Of a stretch of DNA of 64,000 nt, positions 36,501 to 47,145 are shown in pieces (within the stretch, counting starts at the first letter, position 1; the number at the start of each line of letters is the position of its first letter). The translations under genes and the position numbers were made by a program. Source of the stretch: Cannabis sativa (taxonomy: Eukaryota > Streptophyta > Magnoliopsida > Rosales > Cannabaceae). A model generated the notes under the pieces. The model had not been told where the DNA came from, made no database searches, and was given only the letters and a program-made list of their open reading frames with translations. The stretch covers positions 22,457,280 through 22,521,279 of the forward strand of contig NC_083605.1 in the NCBI RefSeq assembly GCF_029168945.1. Reading direction: 5' to 3'.

Positions 36501-37614
36501 GTTCGATCAGGAGACGGTTTTAGCGATTCAAAAAAATGGAACCCCCCCTGGATCGGGAAAGGATAGTTGGTTGTGGACTTTGGAAAGTAATGGGCGTTTC
36601 TCTAGTAAATCGGCTTATCTAGCCCAGGCTCTGGAGAGAGCTCCCCAGTGTAATGTTGCCCCTGCTCTTTGGAATAAGCTTTGGAATAGTAACATCATGG
36701 AACGTCAAAAGGTTCTCTGGTGGTGCATCCTTTCCCAAGCTCTCCCTATTCGAGCAGTGATTAAAAGAAGATTTCAGATTGATAATACAAGCTGTCCGAT
36801 GTGTGGTATGGGTGAGGAAACTATGGAACATCTATTTCTTACCTGCGATGTAGCGATGCACTTATGGCGTTCTTCTCCGTGGGGGATCTTCCCTGTTGGT
36901 GATACCGGTATTCGGGTTTGGGATTGGGTAAAGTTCATTTGGAGCCTTAATGGGCGGGGCATCCGAGTGGAGGAGGTTTTTCTTTATGCCTCGCTGGTGG
37001 TGGACAATATATGGAGAATGCGCAACGACGTGATACATAATAATTGTGCTCCTAATGTTTTAAAATGTATTGACCATATTCGTTCTTCTTTTGCAGAGGC
37101 ACATACTTCTCTCTTGCCTAGTCCTTCGCCGCCGGTGAAGGATAGATGGATGCCTCCACCTCTGGACTGGATAAAATTAAATTGTGATGTTCGCGTGGGT
37201 TTGGAGAGTATGTGCACAGCTGTTGTGGCCAGGAATCATCTGGGAAGAGTAATTTCTATCCATACGTCCCGGTTGGAATTCTCAGAAGCTCTTTGTGGAG
37301 AAGCGGCGGCCTGTTGCTTGGCAGTATCGGTTGCGTTAGATTTGAAGTATAATTATGTAATTGTGGAGAGTGACTCGAGACTAGTAATCAACGCTCTCAA
37401 TGGGAAGGTGTCCCATTGGGCACTTGAGAACTATGTCTCCTTTTGTTCTAAGTCTTCTCCTTCTTTAATGTGTTGTAATTTTTCTAATGTTAGTAGGACA
37501 TGTAACTATGCGGCACACAATGTCGCTAAGTGGGCTTTTACCCACCAAGTGTATGGATCGGTCCCGATCACTTCTGTTCCGGAAAATATTTTATGTAATG
37601 ACCATGAGGTCTAG
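33557..37614 (+). pseudogene. LINE ORF2: endonuclease, reverse transcriptase, zf-RVT, RNase H
   Basis: Frame 1 (33557-34711) is an EEP endonuclease: VAWNCRGLG, FLTELKV (catalytic Glu), then FGDTNFF where GDFN is usual, and SDHRPL (catalytic Asp-His). A shift near 34695 leads to RT (34698-35612): APGPNGMSVLFF, LIPKV…FRPISLC, AFVPGRNIQDN, AIKIDLAKAYD and GIRQGDPLSPYLF. A second shift near 35580 leads to 35587-37614, which opens with FADDLILV (YADD-type catalytic box), then zf-RVT ([18 protein letters not shown] at about 36795-36848) and RNase H ([32 protein letters not shown]). Stop at 37612-37614. The domains are complete and in order; only two shifts and the T in GDTN break it. Confidence 0.9.
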
Positions 37615-37678
37615 TTTTATTCAATATAATTTACGCTTATTTTCAAAAAAAAAAAAAAAAAAAAGAAGTGGGTTGTTT

Positions 37679-38258
37679 AATTTTCTAATTATTTGTTTCT
37701 AAGTTTAATTTATATCAAATATTCAAAATAGTTTTAGAAAAAATTAATTATATAGACAAAATAAATAAATAGTTTTCCAATCCAAAATCTAACCTATCTA
37801 ATAACTAGAACATTGCATCGCCAATGTAGTCAAATAAAACTCACAATGATAATTGTAGCTAATTAGAATTTAAAGTGCTCGCTTAAGAACCTATGTAAAT
37901 TTGCCTAACCCTTGACACAGGTATTAGAAGTGGGTAAGAATACCACCAAATGAAAAAAAAAAAAAAAATAGTAGATCAACATGATCCATGATTAATAGGA
38001 TCCACTTGTTAAAGAGTTTTACATTAATAATGTTGTGTGAAAATTTAATATATCTATTCTATATGAAATATGATTATGTAGCCGCAACAGTTAAAAAAAT
38101 TCTTAAAGATTAAAATCTCTATTATAAAAATTAAAAAATAAAAATACATTACTTAATTAAAAAAAATTAAATATACATATATTGCAATTGACATCATTTA
38201 ATTAAATCTAATTAAAAAAAATTAATTATATTTGTATTGCACTTAACATCAACCTAGT
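37679..38258. other. AT-rich intergenic stretch, no feature
   Basis: Low-complexity A/T-rich DNA between the LINE target duplication and a solo LTR. It has runs such as poly(A) at 37950-37967 and repeated ATTAAAAAAATTAA. I see no gene or element end in it. Confidence 0.6.
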
Positions 38259-38263
38259 ATATA

Positions 38264-39033
38264 TGTTAGAGATATTATTACAATGGAAAATAAACCAAGA
38301 TATGTACAATTTAATTGTAAAAATTAAACAAGGATAATAAAAAGAGAGATTGGTTAAATATATGTTACACAATACACATATATACACTATATATATTGCA
38401 TATATATGAAAGGTACAAGAAGAAGATACAACACATAATATATGATATATATACACTATATATATTATATATATAACAAAGGTAGAATAAATAAAAAGAT
38501 TACACAATATTATATAACACACACATATATATAATATGAAGAAATATATATATCTACTCACTTACAACTTTGAGTGTAGATTAGTGGGGATCACCATGAC
38601 TTGAACAAGATATTACACCTTTGTCCAAAAGCTTATTTCTCCTATCTCTAAACACTAAAAGAACTCTCTAAGAAATAGCTTTAAGAATTATCAAGCCTTA
38701 AAGTTTTCTAGCAAAGTGTTTTTTTGATAGAAAACTTCATCTCAATATGAGTACCTTAGACCTCTTTATATGGTGTTTAGGATATCACCATTTGAAATTC
38801 AAATTTATAACCCCCGGATGTTATGGACTCAAATGTAACTCATACACACACCATAACTCCTATAGCATTAAGAATTTCAAATTAAGATGTGTAACATCTT
38901 ACTCACAGTAACAAGTAACTCTCCTATATGTTACAAAACAATGACAAATAATATAAATTGTCATATGTTAAATATTATTAGTTTATTACACATATTTAAT
39001 CTATATATTATATTATTTAATAATAATATAACA
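38264..39033 (-). repeat. Solo LTR of another copia family, minus strand
   Basis: TG...CA ends on the minus strand: it starts at 39033 (TGTTATATTATT) and ends at 38264 (…AATATCTCTAACA), typical of copia LTRs. Flanking 5-bp repeats ATATA (38259-38263 and 39034-39038) fit a target duplication, but the flanks are AT-simple so this is weak evidence. A TATA box (minus, ACCATATAAAGAGG) lies at about 38759-38772, followed by a cleaner mid-LTR region. The interior has AT-microsatellite tracts at 38380-38530. Confidence 0.6.
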
Positions 39034-39079
39034 ATATATATATATATACTAGAGGAGAAGGTATACAGACTGCCATAAA

Positions 39080-40480
39080 ATTTTTCCTCTAATAAGTGGT
39101 GAACATATGCAAACTTAAAGTGTCTACCTATAGATAAACAAACATCTCACAAATTGGTATTATATCATCTTTTCCTTTAGGTTTGAAAAGAGAATTATGG
39201 AAATAATTATATATCAGAAGGTTAGTGGGAGTAATATTTGTTTTATACGTAGACAATATGTTACTTGCAAATGATGATAAAAGTTTTCTATATAAGTTAA
39301 AATAATTCATATCTCAAATTATTATTTTGAGATAAGGAATATAAATAATATATATAATTTTAATTAATTAGAGAGTAGCCACAGCATCTCTGATTAAATA
39401 AAATTATGTATTATTCATTTGATATAACTTTTATCTTTAAGTGTGATAAATTCAACTCGAACCAGCATCTGAAAAATGATCTGGAGTGAGAATAAATTAA
39501 GAACATTCATTCGCTTCTATTTTAGAAGCCTAATGTATACCTAAGAGTCTGAATAAGACTTTGCATTACATTTGTTTCAGGATCGTTAAGTAGTATCAGA
39601 ATAACTAAAGTTAAGACCACTTTATTCTTCATACAAAGTGATGAGGTGTCTTTAAGATACTAAAAATTATATTCATACATATTTTGTTAAGATGAATTGA
39701 CCATCTGGAAATATAGTTAACCAATTAGATTCTAATGTACTTCACTGGTTGTATTAATTCACGTAAATTAATATTTTATTACGTCCTTAAGATTACCAGT
39801 AAGTTATATTGTAGAGAATCTTGATTATTATTTCCACTATAGAAGTCAGATTCATTGTTTTGAGGATACATCTCGTATGATGTATTATAGAGTTTCATAG
39901 TAGGCTTAGAGTTCAGAATTACAGTTTCATTAGGCCATTAAGAAAATTTTGCGATAAATTCAGCTACAATATTTATGGCTAATAACTATAAGAGTACTGG
40001 TCGAAGCTAGCATATCGACATTAAGTATTTAGTCATAAAAATGTGTGATACGTGGTCATTAATCACGCAAACTGAATTGGGTAATCGCATATCCTTGACT
40101 AAAGGCATGCCGCAACACAAATTCAAGGATCATAAAGTAAATATGGGATTCAGTTAACCTATATGCATTTTTTTTTATTTGTACAACCAAAAATTATTCA
40201 ATGAAACTCTAATTTCGATATTTTCTCATATTTATGTGCACCTTAATTTCATCTGAGAAAATTATCGTAAGAGGACCTGAATAAACATAAGGGTTAGGGT
40301 TTATTCACTTAAGTACATTGCCACATAAAGTACATTGTTATATAATAAATATATCGTAATACATAGAAGATAATACTCGACTCATAATGAGGACAGGTCG
40401 CTATGATTCGTATGTTTATTATATAATGAGGAACGTTGTGTTTGAATGTTTTAGTCTAAATGCTGACCAAGTGAGAGAAT
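39080..40480 (+). pseudogene. Eroded 3' half of a Ty1/copia pol
   Basis: Remnants in changing frames. The RT box survives as YVDNMLLAN at about 39240-39275 (YVDD with Asp to Asn). The RNase H lead-in KNDLE at about 39470 is followed by the weak text of CTRP…D and the SDSDF region. The pol end is clear at 40095-40150: LTKGMPQHKFKDHKVNMGF, the usual last block of copia pol. A ~310-bp untranslated part precedes the LTR at 40482. The element's 5' half is missing; a solo LTR abuts at 39033. Confidence 0.75.
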
Positions 40481-40481
40481 A

Positions 40482-40999
40482 TAAGAATATTTTTATTTAA
40501 GGAAATATATTTCTATATTAAAGAAATAAATTTCTATTTAAGGAAATAAATAAATAATTGATTTTCTAATAAATGAATATTTTATATTCATTGAATATGG
40601 ACAAAATCAATTATGTAATATTCTATATATGGTCAGATTTCTATATTCATTACCCGATTTGATTTCCTGAATTAATTGTCAAAATATTCTAACAATTAAT
40701 GTGGCGCAGATACTGATGGAGTATCTCACCTATAAATATAGGGTCTCGGTCCCCGAGCTCCTCACTCATTCTGTTCATAACAGCAAAATTCATCTAAAGA
40801 GAGTTGAGAGAGCGAGGAAGCCCGATTACCCACACCAACCAGTTTCCTTTGCAGATCAAAGCTTATGTTGGTTTGAAGCTCTAGAATCAATGGCTGGAGG
40901 TATTTCGATCCTTAAATTATAGTGCATATATGATTTATTAATTCTGCACTTTATACTTAATCATATATGTTTCAGTTTATACATATAAATTGTCTAACA
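40482..40999 (+). repeat. 3' LTR of the eroded copia
   Basis: About 518 bp. It follows the polypurine tract CCAAGTGAGAGAA (40468-40480; AAGTGGGAGAA is standard) and ends AATTGTCTAACA at 40999. The start has mutated from TG to TA. TATAAATATAGGG at 40731-40743 is the core promoter. The 40701-40922 frame is untranslated leader. The last ~95 bases recur at 50237-50336, so another copy of this LTR is in the window. Confidence 0.75.
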
Positions 41000-41279
41000 T
41001 TTCAAACATACAATATTAATTTCACACGTATTTTCGTATAAAAAATAATATTAAAATCTAAAATATTTAACAAAATGTATTTAGAGTAAAGAACAATAAT
41101 CTATAAATATAGAACATGAATAAAATTTTTTAAAAAATATTTAAAATAAAGGAGTTTAAAGTTGTAGCGTGTTTTTAGCTTAAATTCGCCAATTATGAGT
41201 TGGGCGCTTTAATTATTTAGCCATGAATGCTTAGCGGGGATCTTCGTACATTTAAATATTTTAAAAATCTTTTATTTTA
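41000..41279. other. Short intergenic stretch
   Basis: AT-rich spacer from the copia LTR to the MULE-like element; nothing recognisable. Confidence 0.5.
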
Positions 41280-41294
41280 GGATTAACCGCGCAA

Positions 41295-41311
41295 CCCCCC
41301 CCCCCCCCCCC
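41295..41311. repeat. Poly-C tract
   Basis: Seventeen C in a row, followed by GCCGCCCCC. It lies inside the left arm of the MULE-like element and has no counterpart in the right arm, so it is a later expansion. Runs of this length are prone to assembly error. Confidence 0.9.
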
Positions 41312-41592
41312 GCCGCCCCCATAATTTCACTTTACTTGCAATTAACCCCTAAAACCTAAATTTTAACAGTAAAACCCCCAAAATTAAAATACCGTTAGCA
41401 AATTACAACTTTCATCCAAATTTAACTGTTAACTGCCAGGTTGGATTGTCCACGTGGACACAATATACACGTGGCATAATTTTATTGGCCCACGTAAATA
41501 ATTATATTAAAATAACAAATCATTAAAAAAAAATTCTTTTTCTTTTTTTTTTCTTTTCCTTTGTTTTCTTTTTCATTTTCTTAAATACCCTC

Positions 41593-41712
<120 letters not shown>

Positions 41713-42010
41713 TATACAGGTACCCAAGACCACCACTCAACTATCGTCGTCGAGGACTGCCAAGCCAGGCATTATCGTTGCCGAGTTGTTGTTGCATAGG
41801 ACCACTGACCCAGGTAATCTTGATCCCCCCTCTCTCTCTCAGCCCTCCTCTTTCTCTCTCAATAATACCCAGGTACTCTTTGGACCACAGACCACTGACC
41901 CAGAAGTCGTCGCCGTCGTTAAGGACCATTGAGCCACGCGCCATTGTCGAGGACACCGAGCTAGGTAAATCTCGATCCCTTGTCTGTCTGTCTCTCTCTA
42001 TCTTTCTCGA

Positions 42011-42014
<4 letters not shown>

Positions 42015-42082
<68 letters not shown>

Positions 42083-42083
42083 T
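42015..42083. repeat. (CT)n microsatellite, second
   Basis: About 30 CT units with one CTTT interruption near the end. Both tracts read the same strand, suggesting an origin as a duplicated polypyrimidine stretch within the element. Confidence 0.9.
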
Positions 42084-42374
42084 TAGATCTAGGATTTTCC
42101 ATAATTTTTTTTTACAATCTTATTGATATATCTGTGTATAGATATCCCTATTTGGGTATTTATTGTGTTCTTTATTTTCAGATATGAGAAAAGATAATAG
42201 TTGTGGGGGAAATAAATTTAGGATTTTCGAATTTGAGTTTTCGGACTGAGATTTTGTGCATATATTTGTGTGTGTTTATTTGTTCGTTAGATTTAAATTT
42301 GTTTGAAGTTGGTTTAAGTTTCGTTTTAGTTTTATTTAATTTTTTTGTGTGATATAGATTTGAAAAATAGGTTG

Positions 42375-42540
42375 TGGTGGTAGTTTCGTTAGTGGTGAGT
42401 GGTAATGTTTACGGTAGTTATGGATGGTGGTGTTTCGGTAGTGGTGAGTGGTTGTGTTTACGGTGGCTACGGATGATGGTGGTTTCAGTTATGGTGGTAG
42501 TGGTGTTTACAGTGACTATGAATGGTGGTGGTGGTGACAG
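42375..42540 (+). repeat. GGT-rich minisatellite, about 50-bp units
   Basis: Three imperfect copies, starting near 42375, 42425 and 42477, share GGTGGT, AGTGGTGAGTGG (or GTGGTAGTGG), GTTTACGGT and TATGGAT. A fourth partial copy starts at about 42523. The strand with G-runs could form G-rich structure, though runs are only GG, so this is not a standard quadruplex. It has no open frame. Confidence 0.75.
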
Positions 42541-42840
42541 TGTATAGACTAAAGAAGAAGAATAAAAGAAAAATATTAGAGAAAAAAATATTTTTTTTAA
42601 AAAAAAAAAATTATGTTATGGTTAAAAAGAATATACATTTTTATTTTTTACTTTTTTAATATAATTATTTATGTGTCAATAAAATTGTTCCACGTGTATT
42701 GTGTCTACGTGGACAATCTAACTTGACAGTTAACAGCTAAATTTGAATGAAAATTATAATTTGTTAACGGTATTATAATTTTGGGGATTTTACCGCTAAA
42801 ATTTAAATTTTAGAGATTAATTGCAAGTAAAAATTAACCC

Positions 42841-43041
42841 TTTATTTCTTTATTTTAAACCACGTAATGTGAGTATTGTTAGTTATTTACATCTTAGCTA
42901 TATTTTTGCAATGAGGGAGATGTTGGTAGTGTAGTGCTCCTAGTTAATTTTTTTTTTTTTTTTTTTTTTTTGTTTCCTGAGAGGTATGAGGAGTTTACCT
43001 CTTCCGAGTGCTATGTAGTCACACACCATGATATATTTATA
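42841..43041. other. Short spacer with a poly-T tract
   Basis: Between the MULE-like element and the Helitron 5' end. It contains a 22-base or longer T-run at about 42948-42971 and nothing else. The host dinucleotide A at 43041 precedes the Helitron. Confidence 0.5.
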
Positions 43042-44138
43042 TCTTTATATATTAAAAGTGCCTATCTAACGGCATTTCTTGGTTTAACAGAATATACTTT
43101 ACAAATAAAAGGATATTCTGTTAAATTTAACCCCAAAAAAGCTTTCTTTTAACGTCGTTAACTTATTATTCTTATAAAAAATTTTAAAAAAATTCTCAGT
43201 CCTAATCTCAGTCGTTTAATTCTCACGACAATCTCTTCACTCTTCCCTTCCATTCTCACTTTGAATAGCAGATCATCAAAACCAACAGCCCGACGAACCA
43301 AAGCTTCCTTTCACCGACTCCTCCATTTCACTCCCCCAATCGATTGATCCTCTCTATTTTTGAAGAAATCTTAATCGATGTCGCTACATTTTATTGGAAG
43401 AAGAAATCCAAATCGATGGCGTCCAAAAAGTTAATCGATCAAATATTACAGCAGATCCAATTCTCACATACAACGATTCTGATGTAGCTCCTTCATTCCC
43501 CAATAGTTGCCCTCGTAGCTTGGATATCAGCTCAGAGGGAGAAAAATGTCGTTCGTTTCCCTTTTCCCTCTCTTAATTGTTGATATTTTGTAAAGGGCAA
43601 CAATTCTAATTTTATTGGGTTCACTATTGACTATCTTCTCTCTCATACAGACTGTACTCACTCTTATTTTCTTCCATGATAGTGAATCTCATTTGCAAGC
43701 ATGAAGGAGTCGGAAGAAGAGTGGCATGGTTATAAGATAGATGACAAAAAGTGCCCCTGTCAGTGAGTACCAACAATTTATGATCTTAATAGCCATAGTT
43801 TCCGATTTTGAGAATTAAATATAAGGAAAGTTTAATTTCGGTATATTATTATACATTATTTCTGTGTACATAGAAACCAAGTTTATGCATTATCAACCCT
43901 GGGTTATGGTAATTTTTGTTACAAAGCAAGGATCATTCACATAAAAATGGACTACTAAGTGCTTGTTTTAATATAACTTTAGGTATATCTGGGAATATTT
44001 CACATTTTGGTATGTTTTAGAATGAGACTCAGGCAGCTCATTGCATAGTTACAGTTTCTGCAAAAAATTCTGAACAATTATTTTCTATGACAATTTGGTT
44101 GTTTTGTTTATATCTGGATTATCTGTTTACATTGTTTT

Positions 44139-44592
44139 ACATGAACTATTACATGAGGATGTTATTTTATTAGTTTTCAGAGCATTTGCTTGTTTCTTAT
44201 TTTTTACTTTTCTTAAATTGTTAGTATAAATCAATGTTTAGTTAAATTATGGTGCAAGAGTTTCATATATGTTTTGTTCCATTTGAATGTTAGATACTTT
44301 TGCAAATTGGAAATCGACCATAGCTTTAAATTTGTTTATTGTAATAAGCTTGCTTGAAAGTTTACATCGTTACATGAACTATTACATGATGATGTTATTT
44401 TATTAGTTTTCAGAGCATTTGCTTGTCTCTTATTTTTCACTTTTCTTAAATTGTTGGTATAAATCAATGTTTAGATAAATTATGGCGCAGGAGTTTCATA
44501 TATGTTTTGTTCGATTTGAATGTAAGATACTTTTGCAAATTTGAAACCGACCATAGCTTTAAATATGTTTATAGTAATAAGCTTGCTTGAAA
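44139..44592 (+). repeat. 233-bp tandem duplication
   Basis: Two copies, starting at ACATGAACTATTACATGA (44139 and 44372), run to about 44592. They share TTAGTTTTCAGAGCATTTGC and GAGTTTCATATATGTTTTG. They differ at about a dozen positions, so duplication is not recent. The repeat is inside Helitron 1, in the intronic-looking part upstream of the first villin exon. Confidence 0.85.
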
Positions 44593-44712
44593 AAGTAAAG
44601 TTCTTGCCATATTTTTGTTGGCGGCCATATGTTCTTGGTCACGTTTGATTGGTCAAAGCTTGTGTGACTATATCCACCAATTTAATAAAACAGAATTGTT
44701 TACTATTTGTAG

Positions 44713-46127
44713 GAGGATCGGAAAATGGCTTCTCGTTTGGCAAATACCATGTCCAACTCACTGAAAGGGAGACCTGTTCAGGTATCTATTATCTATTATC
44801 AAGTCAGGATCATGAATTTAAGACTTGAACGTAACAGTGTATGTTGCAGGGTCGGATATTTCAAGATAAAGAGCCACCCCAGTTTATTGCTCTTTTTCAG
44901 CCTATGGTGGTGCTTAAAATTTTTTCTCATGTTGCATTTCAATTGTAAATTCCACAATAGGATACAGATGCTCTTTTGTTTTTAGCATGAGAAAAAAGAA
45001 AAATGTAGTGTATGTATGTTTATCTATATATTTATACACATAGTTATATTTAATTTGGTGATTTATATTTACCGACTTTTTGCTTTATTTTGTTTTTCAG
45101 GGTGGATTGAGCTCTGGTTATAAAAAAAATGTTGCAGAGAAAGGTTTGACTGATGAAACTTACACAGCAGACAGTATCACTTTGATTAGGATTTCTAGAA
45201 CTTGCATTCATAATAATAAAGTAGTGCAAGTTGATGCGGTATGTTTTCTTTCCAGTAGAAGTTTCATGGTGTTGCCTATCCCCGTGATAATCTAGACTAT
45301 TTTGTCATTAGGATTTGATGTTCCCATATCTATAGAGATTGTTGGCCTCAGGTCGGTTGTGAGAATTAACTTCCCAAAACTGTCATTTAGCTAGAATACT
45401 TACTGAAAGTTTTCAATGACAGAGTACCATAAAATATTTTTCTGGTTTCTCAATAAGATAAGAAACTATAACCTTTATCAGTAGTGTATTGCATCACAAG
45501 AGCCTATCCTTAATTATACTATTCAGGCTATTACATTTGATATGGATCTCTTCTGTCTCTTATTTTGGCGCACACAAATTCATTTCCATCTGCATATGTT
45601 CACAAAGATAAGCTTACAGGAAGTCAAACCGGAAAGCTTAGAGAACAGAAGAGAAATGATACACTTAACTTTCAAAATTTAAGTTTCAGAAGTTCATGAA
45701 ACCTACTGCTTATTCGTTTTGCAAAATATGTGGATATTTTCATCTATGTCCAGCAAGTAACTATACATTGTGGTCTTTGCTTAATATATTTGTCATTTTT
45801 CTTTTGGTAGCAGCATCACTGAACTCTGCTGATTGTTCCCTCATGCATGTTTGAACAACAACAGTTGGCCTCGAAAGTTGCAGAGTTTATGAAGGTATAC
45901 TTCTAGGCAAACGTTAATGACATGATTTAAATAATTGAGCAGATATCAATTTGATAGGAATCATACAATTTTAGGTCCTCTTACAAGCAGTATTGAAACA
46001 TAAGTTTCTAGAGTTTCTTCATATATTGATGATATATCAATTTAATTATTTGTTTATTCCTACTTATTCAGCCAGGAGTTACTTTAAAACATACTAAAGA
46101 AGGAACTGAAAGCTCAACTTTCTGGTT
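44713..46127 (+). pseudogene. Captured villin (gelsolin-repeat actin-binding) gene fragment, five exons with introns
   Basis: Five exons can be read in order: 44713-44781 (EDRKMASRLANTMSNSLKG…), 44850-44918 ([19 protein letters not shown]…), 45101-45238 ([19 protein letters not shown]…), about 45806-45894 (ASLNSADC…EQQQLASKVAEFMK, internal deletion), and 46072-46127 (PGVTLKHTKEGTESSTFWF). Junctions keep GT/AG except exon 2, whose donor is now AT (44919-44920), and exon 4, whose acceptor is unclear. The order matches the G4-G5 part of plant villins, which sever, cap and bundle actin filaments. Both ends of the gene are missing, so no villin can be made. Read-through transcripts from the Helitron are possible. 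Confidence 0.88.
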
Positions 46128-46308
46128 TATATTGAGTTTGTTATGATTGTTAAACTAGAGTCAAATATAGTATGATATTAATTGTAACTCTTTGTACCTC
46201 AATGGCTAGCTTGTTTTTTATACTTATATAAATACTAACTATGTATTCTTGATTCATAATAAAAACTTTTTTTAATTCTTTTTTTCTTTAAGTTTCCTTT
46301 ATAGTATA

Positions 46309-46713
46309 GTGGTGTTTGCTTTAATGTAATATAATGTAATGAGAATGGTAATTATAATATGAATGATAATGTAATGGAATAAGAATTGTAATAAGAATAA
46401 TATTTTGATGATTGGTTTAACTAATAAACATTGTAATCAAATAAAATAAGTTGTATATTGACAAAAATACTTTTAATTTTATTATTTTTAATATTTAAAA
46501 TTTAAATTAAAGTAACAAAAAAAGACAAAAGAAATATTTTCTAACAATGTAATCATTATTACATTGGTTTTATAATGTAATGGGGATTACAATACATACT
46601 GTAATGACCATTACAATATAAAGGCATTACAAAGCTTTAAAAATGAAAGCAAACAATGTAATGGTAATAATGATTCCATTACTATCCACATTACACTAAA
46701 CTAAACATGCTCC
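46309..46713. mobile_element. MITE-like inverted-repeat insert
   Basis: The left end GTGTTTGCTTTAATGTAAT and the right end ATTACACTAAACTAAACATGC are inverted copies with a few mismatches. The interior is full of ATGTAAT/ATTACA steps that also fold back. About 400 bp, no coding potential. Superfamily not clear; no clean target duplication was found. It lies in Helitron 1. Confidence 0.55.
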
Positions 46714-47127
46714 TTTGGAATGGTAGTGTGCACTTTTATTGCTTAAATATTTTGTTTTAGAAACATGGCTATTGTGTCATTGGATGGGGATATATTATTT
46801 ATTTTTAACTTGTTATCTCTTTTTCAAATAACTTAAAATGAAACTAAGTATACGTGTCTTGCACATTTTTTTAATTTTTGTTACATAATGTTTGCTTTAA
46901 ATTTTACAAAACCTATATCTTGTTCCTCTAAATTTTCTATAAGTAAATAATTAATATTATTTTGTTATGACTTATATATACACAATTATATTTTACTAAC
47001 CAAATATAATAGTACAATATTAATTTTATACTCATACTTTTAGTTATAGAAATCTAAATAAAAATAAAGAACTAAACTTTAAATAAAATTAATATTTACG
47101 TGCCTCGGCACGTAACTTCTAACTAGT

Positions 47128-47145
47128 ATATATATATATATATAT
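47128..47145. repeat. (TA)n tract between two Helitron 3' ends
   Basis: 18 bases of TA repeat between CTAGT of Helitron 1 and the reversed CTRRT of Helitron 2. Helitrons insert between A and T, so a TA tract is an ideal target. Confidence 0.85.

Larger units (their letters stand above)
31065..37664 (+). mobile_element. Full-length L1-type plant LINE (6.6 kb)
   Basis: Bounded by a perfect 14-bp target duplication GAAGTGGGTTGTTT (31051-31064 and 37665-37678), with a 20-base poly(A) at 37645-37664. A ~460-bp 5' UTR is followed by ORF1 (31531-33491) and ORF2 (33557-37614), 65 bases apart. Only five lesions are apparent (one stop and one shift in ORF1; shifts near 34695 and 35580 in ORF2; the altered GDxN motif), so it is relatively young. 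The intact 5' end and fresh duplication make it one of the cleaner L1 copies one can read by eye. Confidence 0.95.
43042..47127 (+). mobile_element. Helitron 1, non-autonomous, carrying a villin gene fragment
   Basis: The 5' end starts TC (TCTTTATATATTAAAAGTGCC) after an A. The 3' end is CTAGT (the required CTRRT) at 47123-47127, and the 16-base hairpin ACGTGCC-TC-GGCACGT at 47098-47113 ends 9 bases before it. These are the standard Helitron end marks: 5' TC, short GC-rich hairpin, CTRRT. Length is 4.09 kb. No Rep/helicase is present. The interior carries captured villin exons (44713-46127), a 233-bp tandem duplication and a MITE-like insert. The next base is A where T is expected, but this lies in (TA)n, so the T could have been lost. 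Confidence 0.8.

Noticed and set aside
41778..42086. 102-codon plus-strand frame with Ser-Leu repeats
   Set aside because: It is a translation of the CT microsatellite and has no domain.
42948..42971. Poly-T run taken as a reverse-oriented SINE or LINE tail
   Set aside because: No target duplication or body sequence could be found next to it.
43670..43770. Short frame MKESEEEWHGYKIDDKKCPC before the villin exons
   Set aside because: Could be a captured exon from another gene, but only ~20 residues before a stop, and I could not recognise it.
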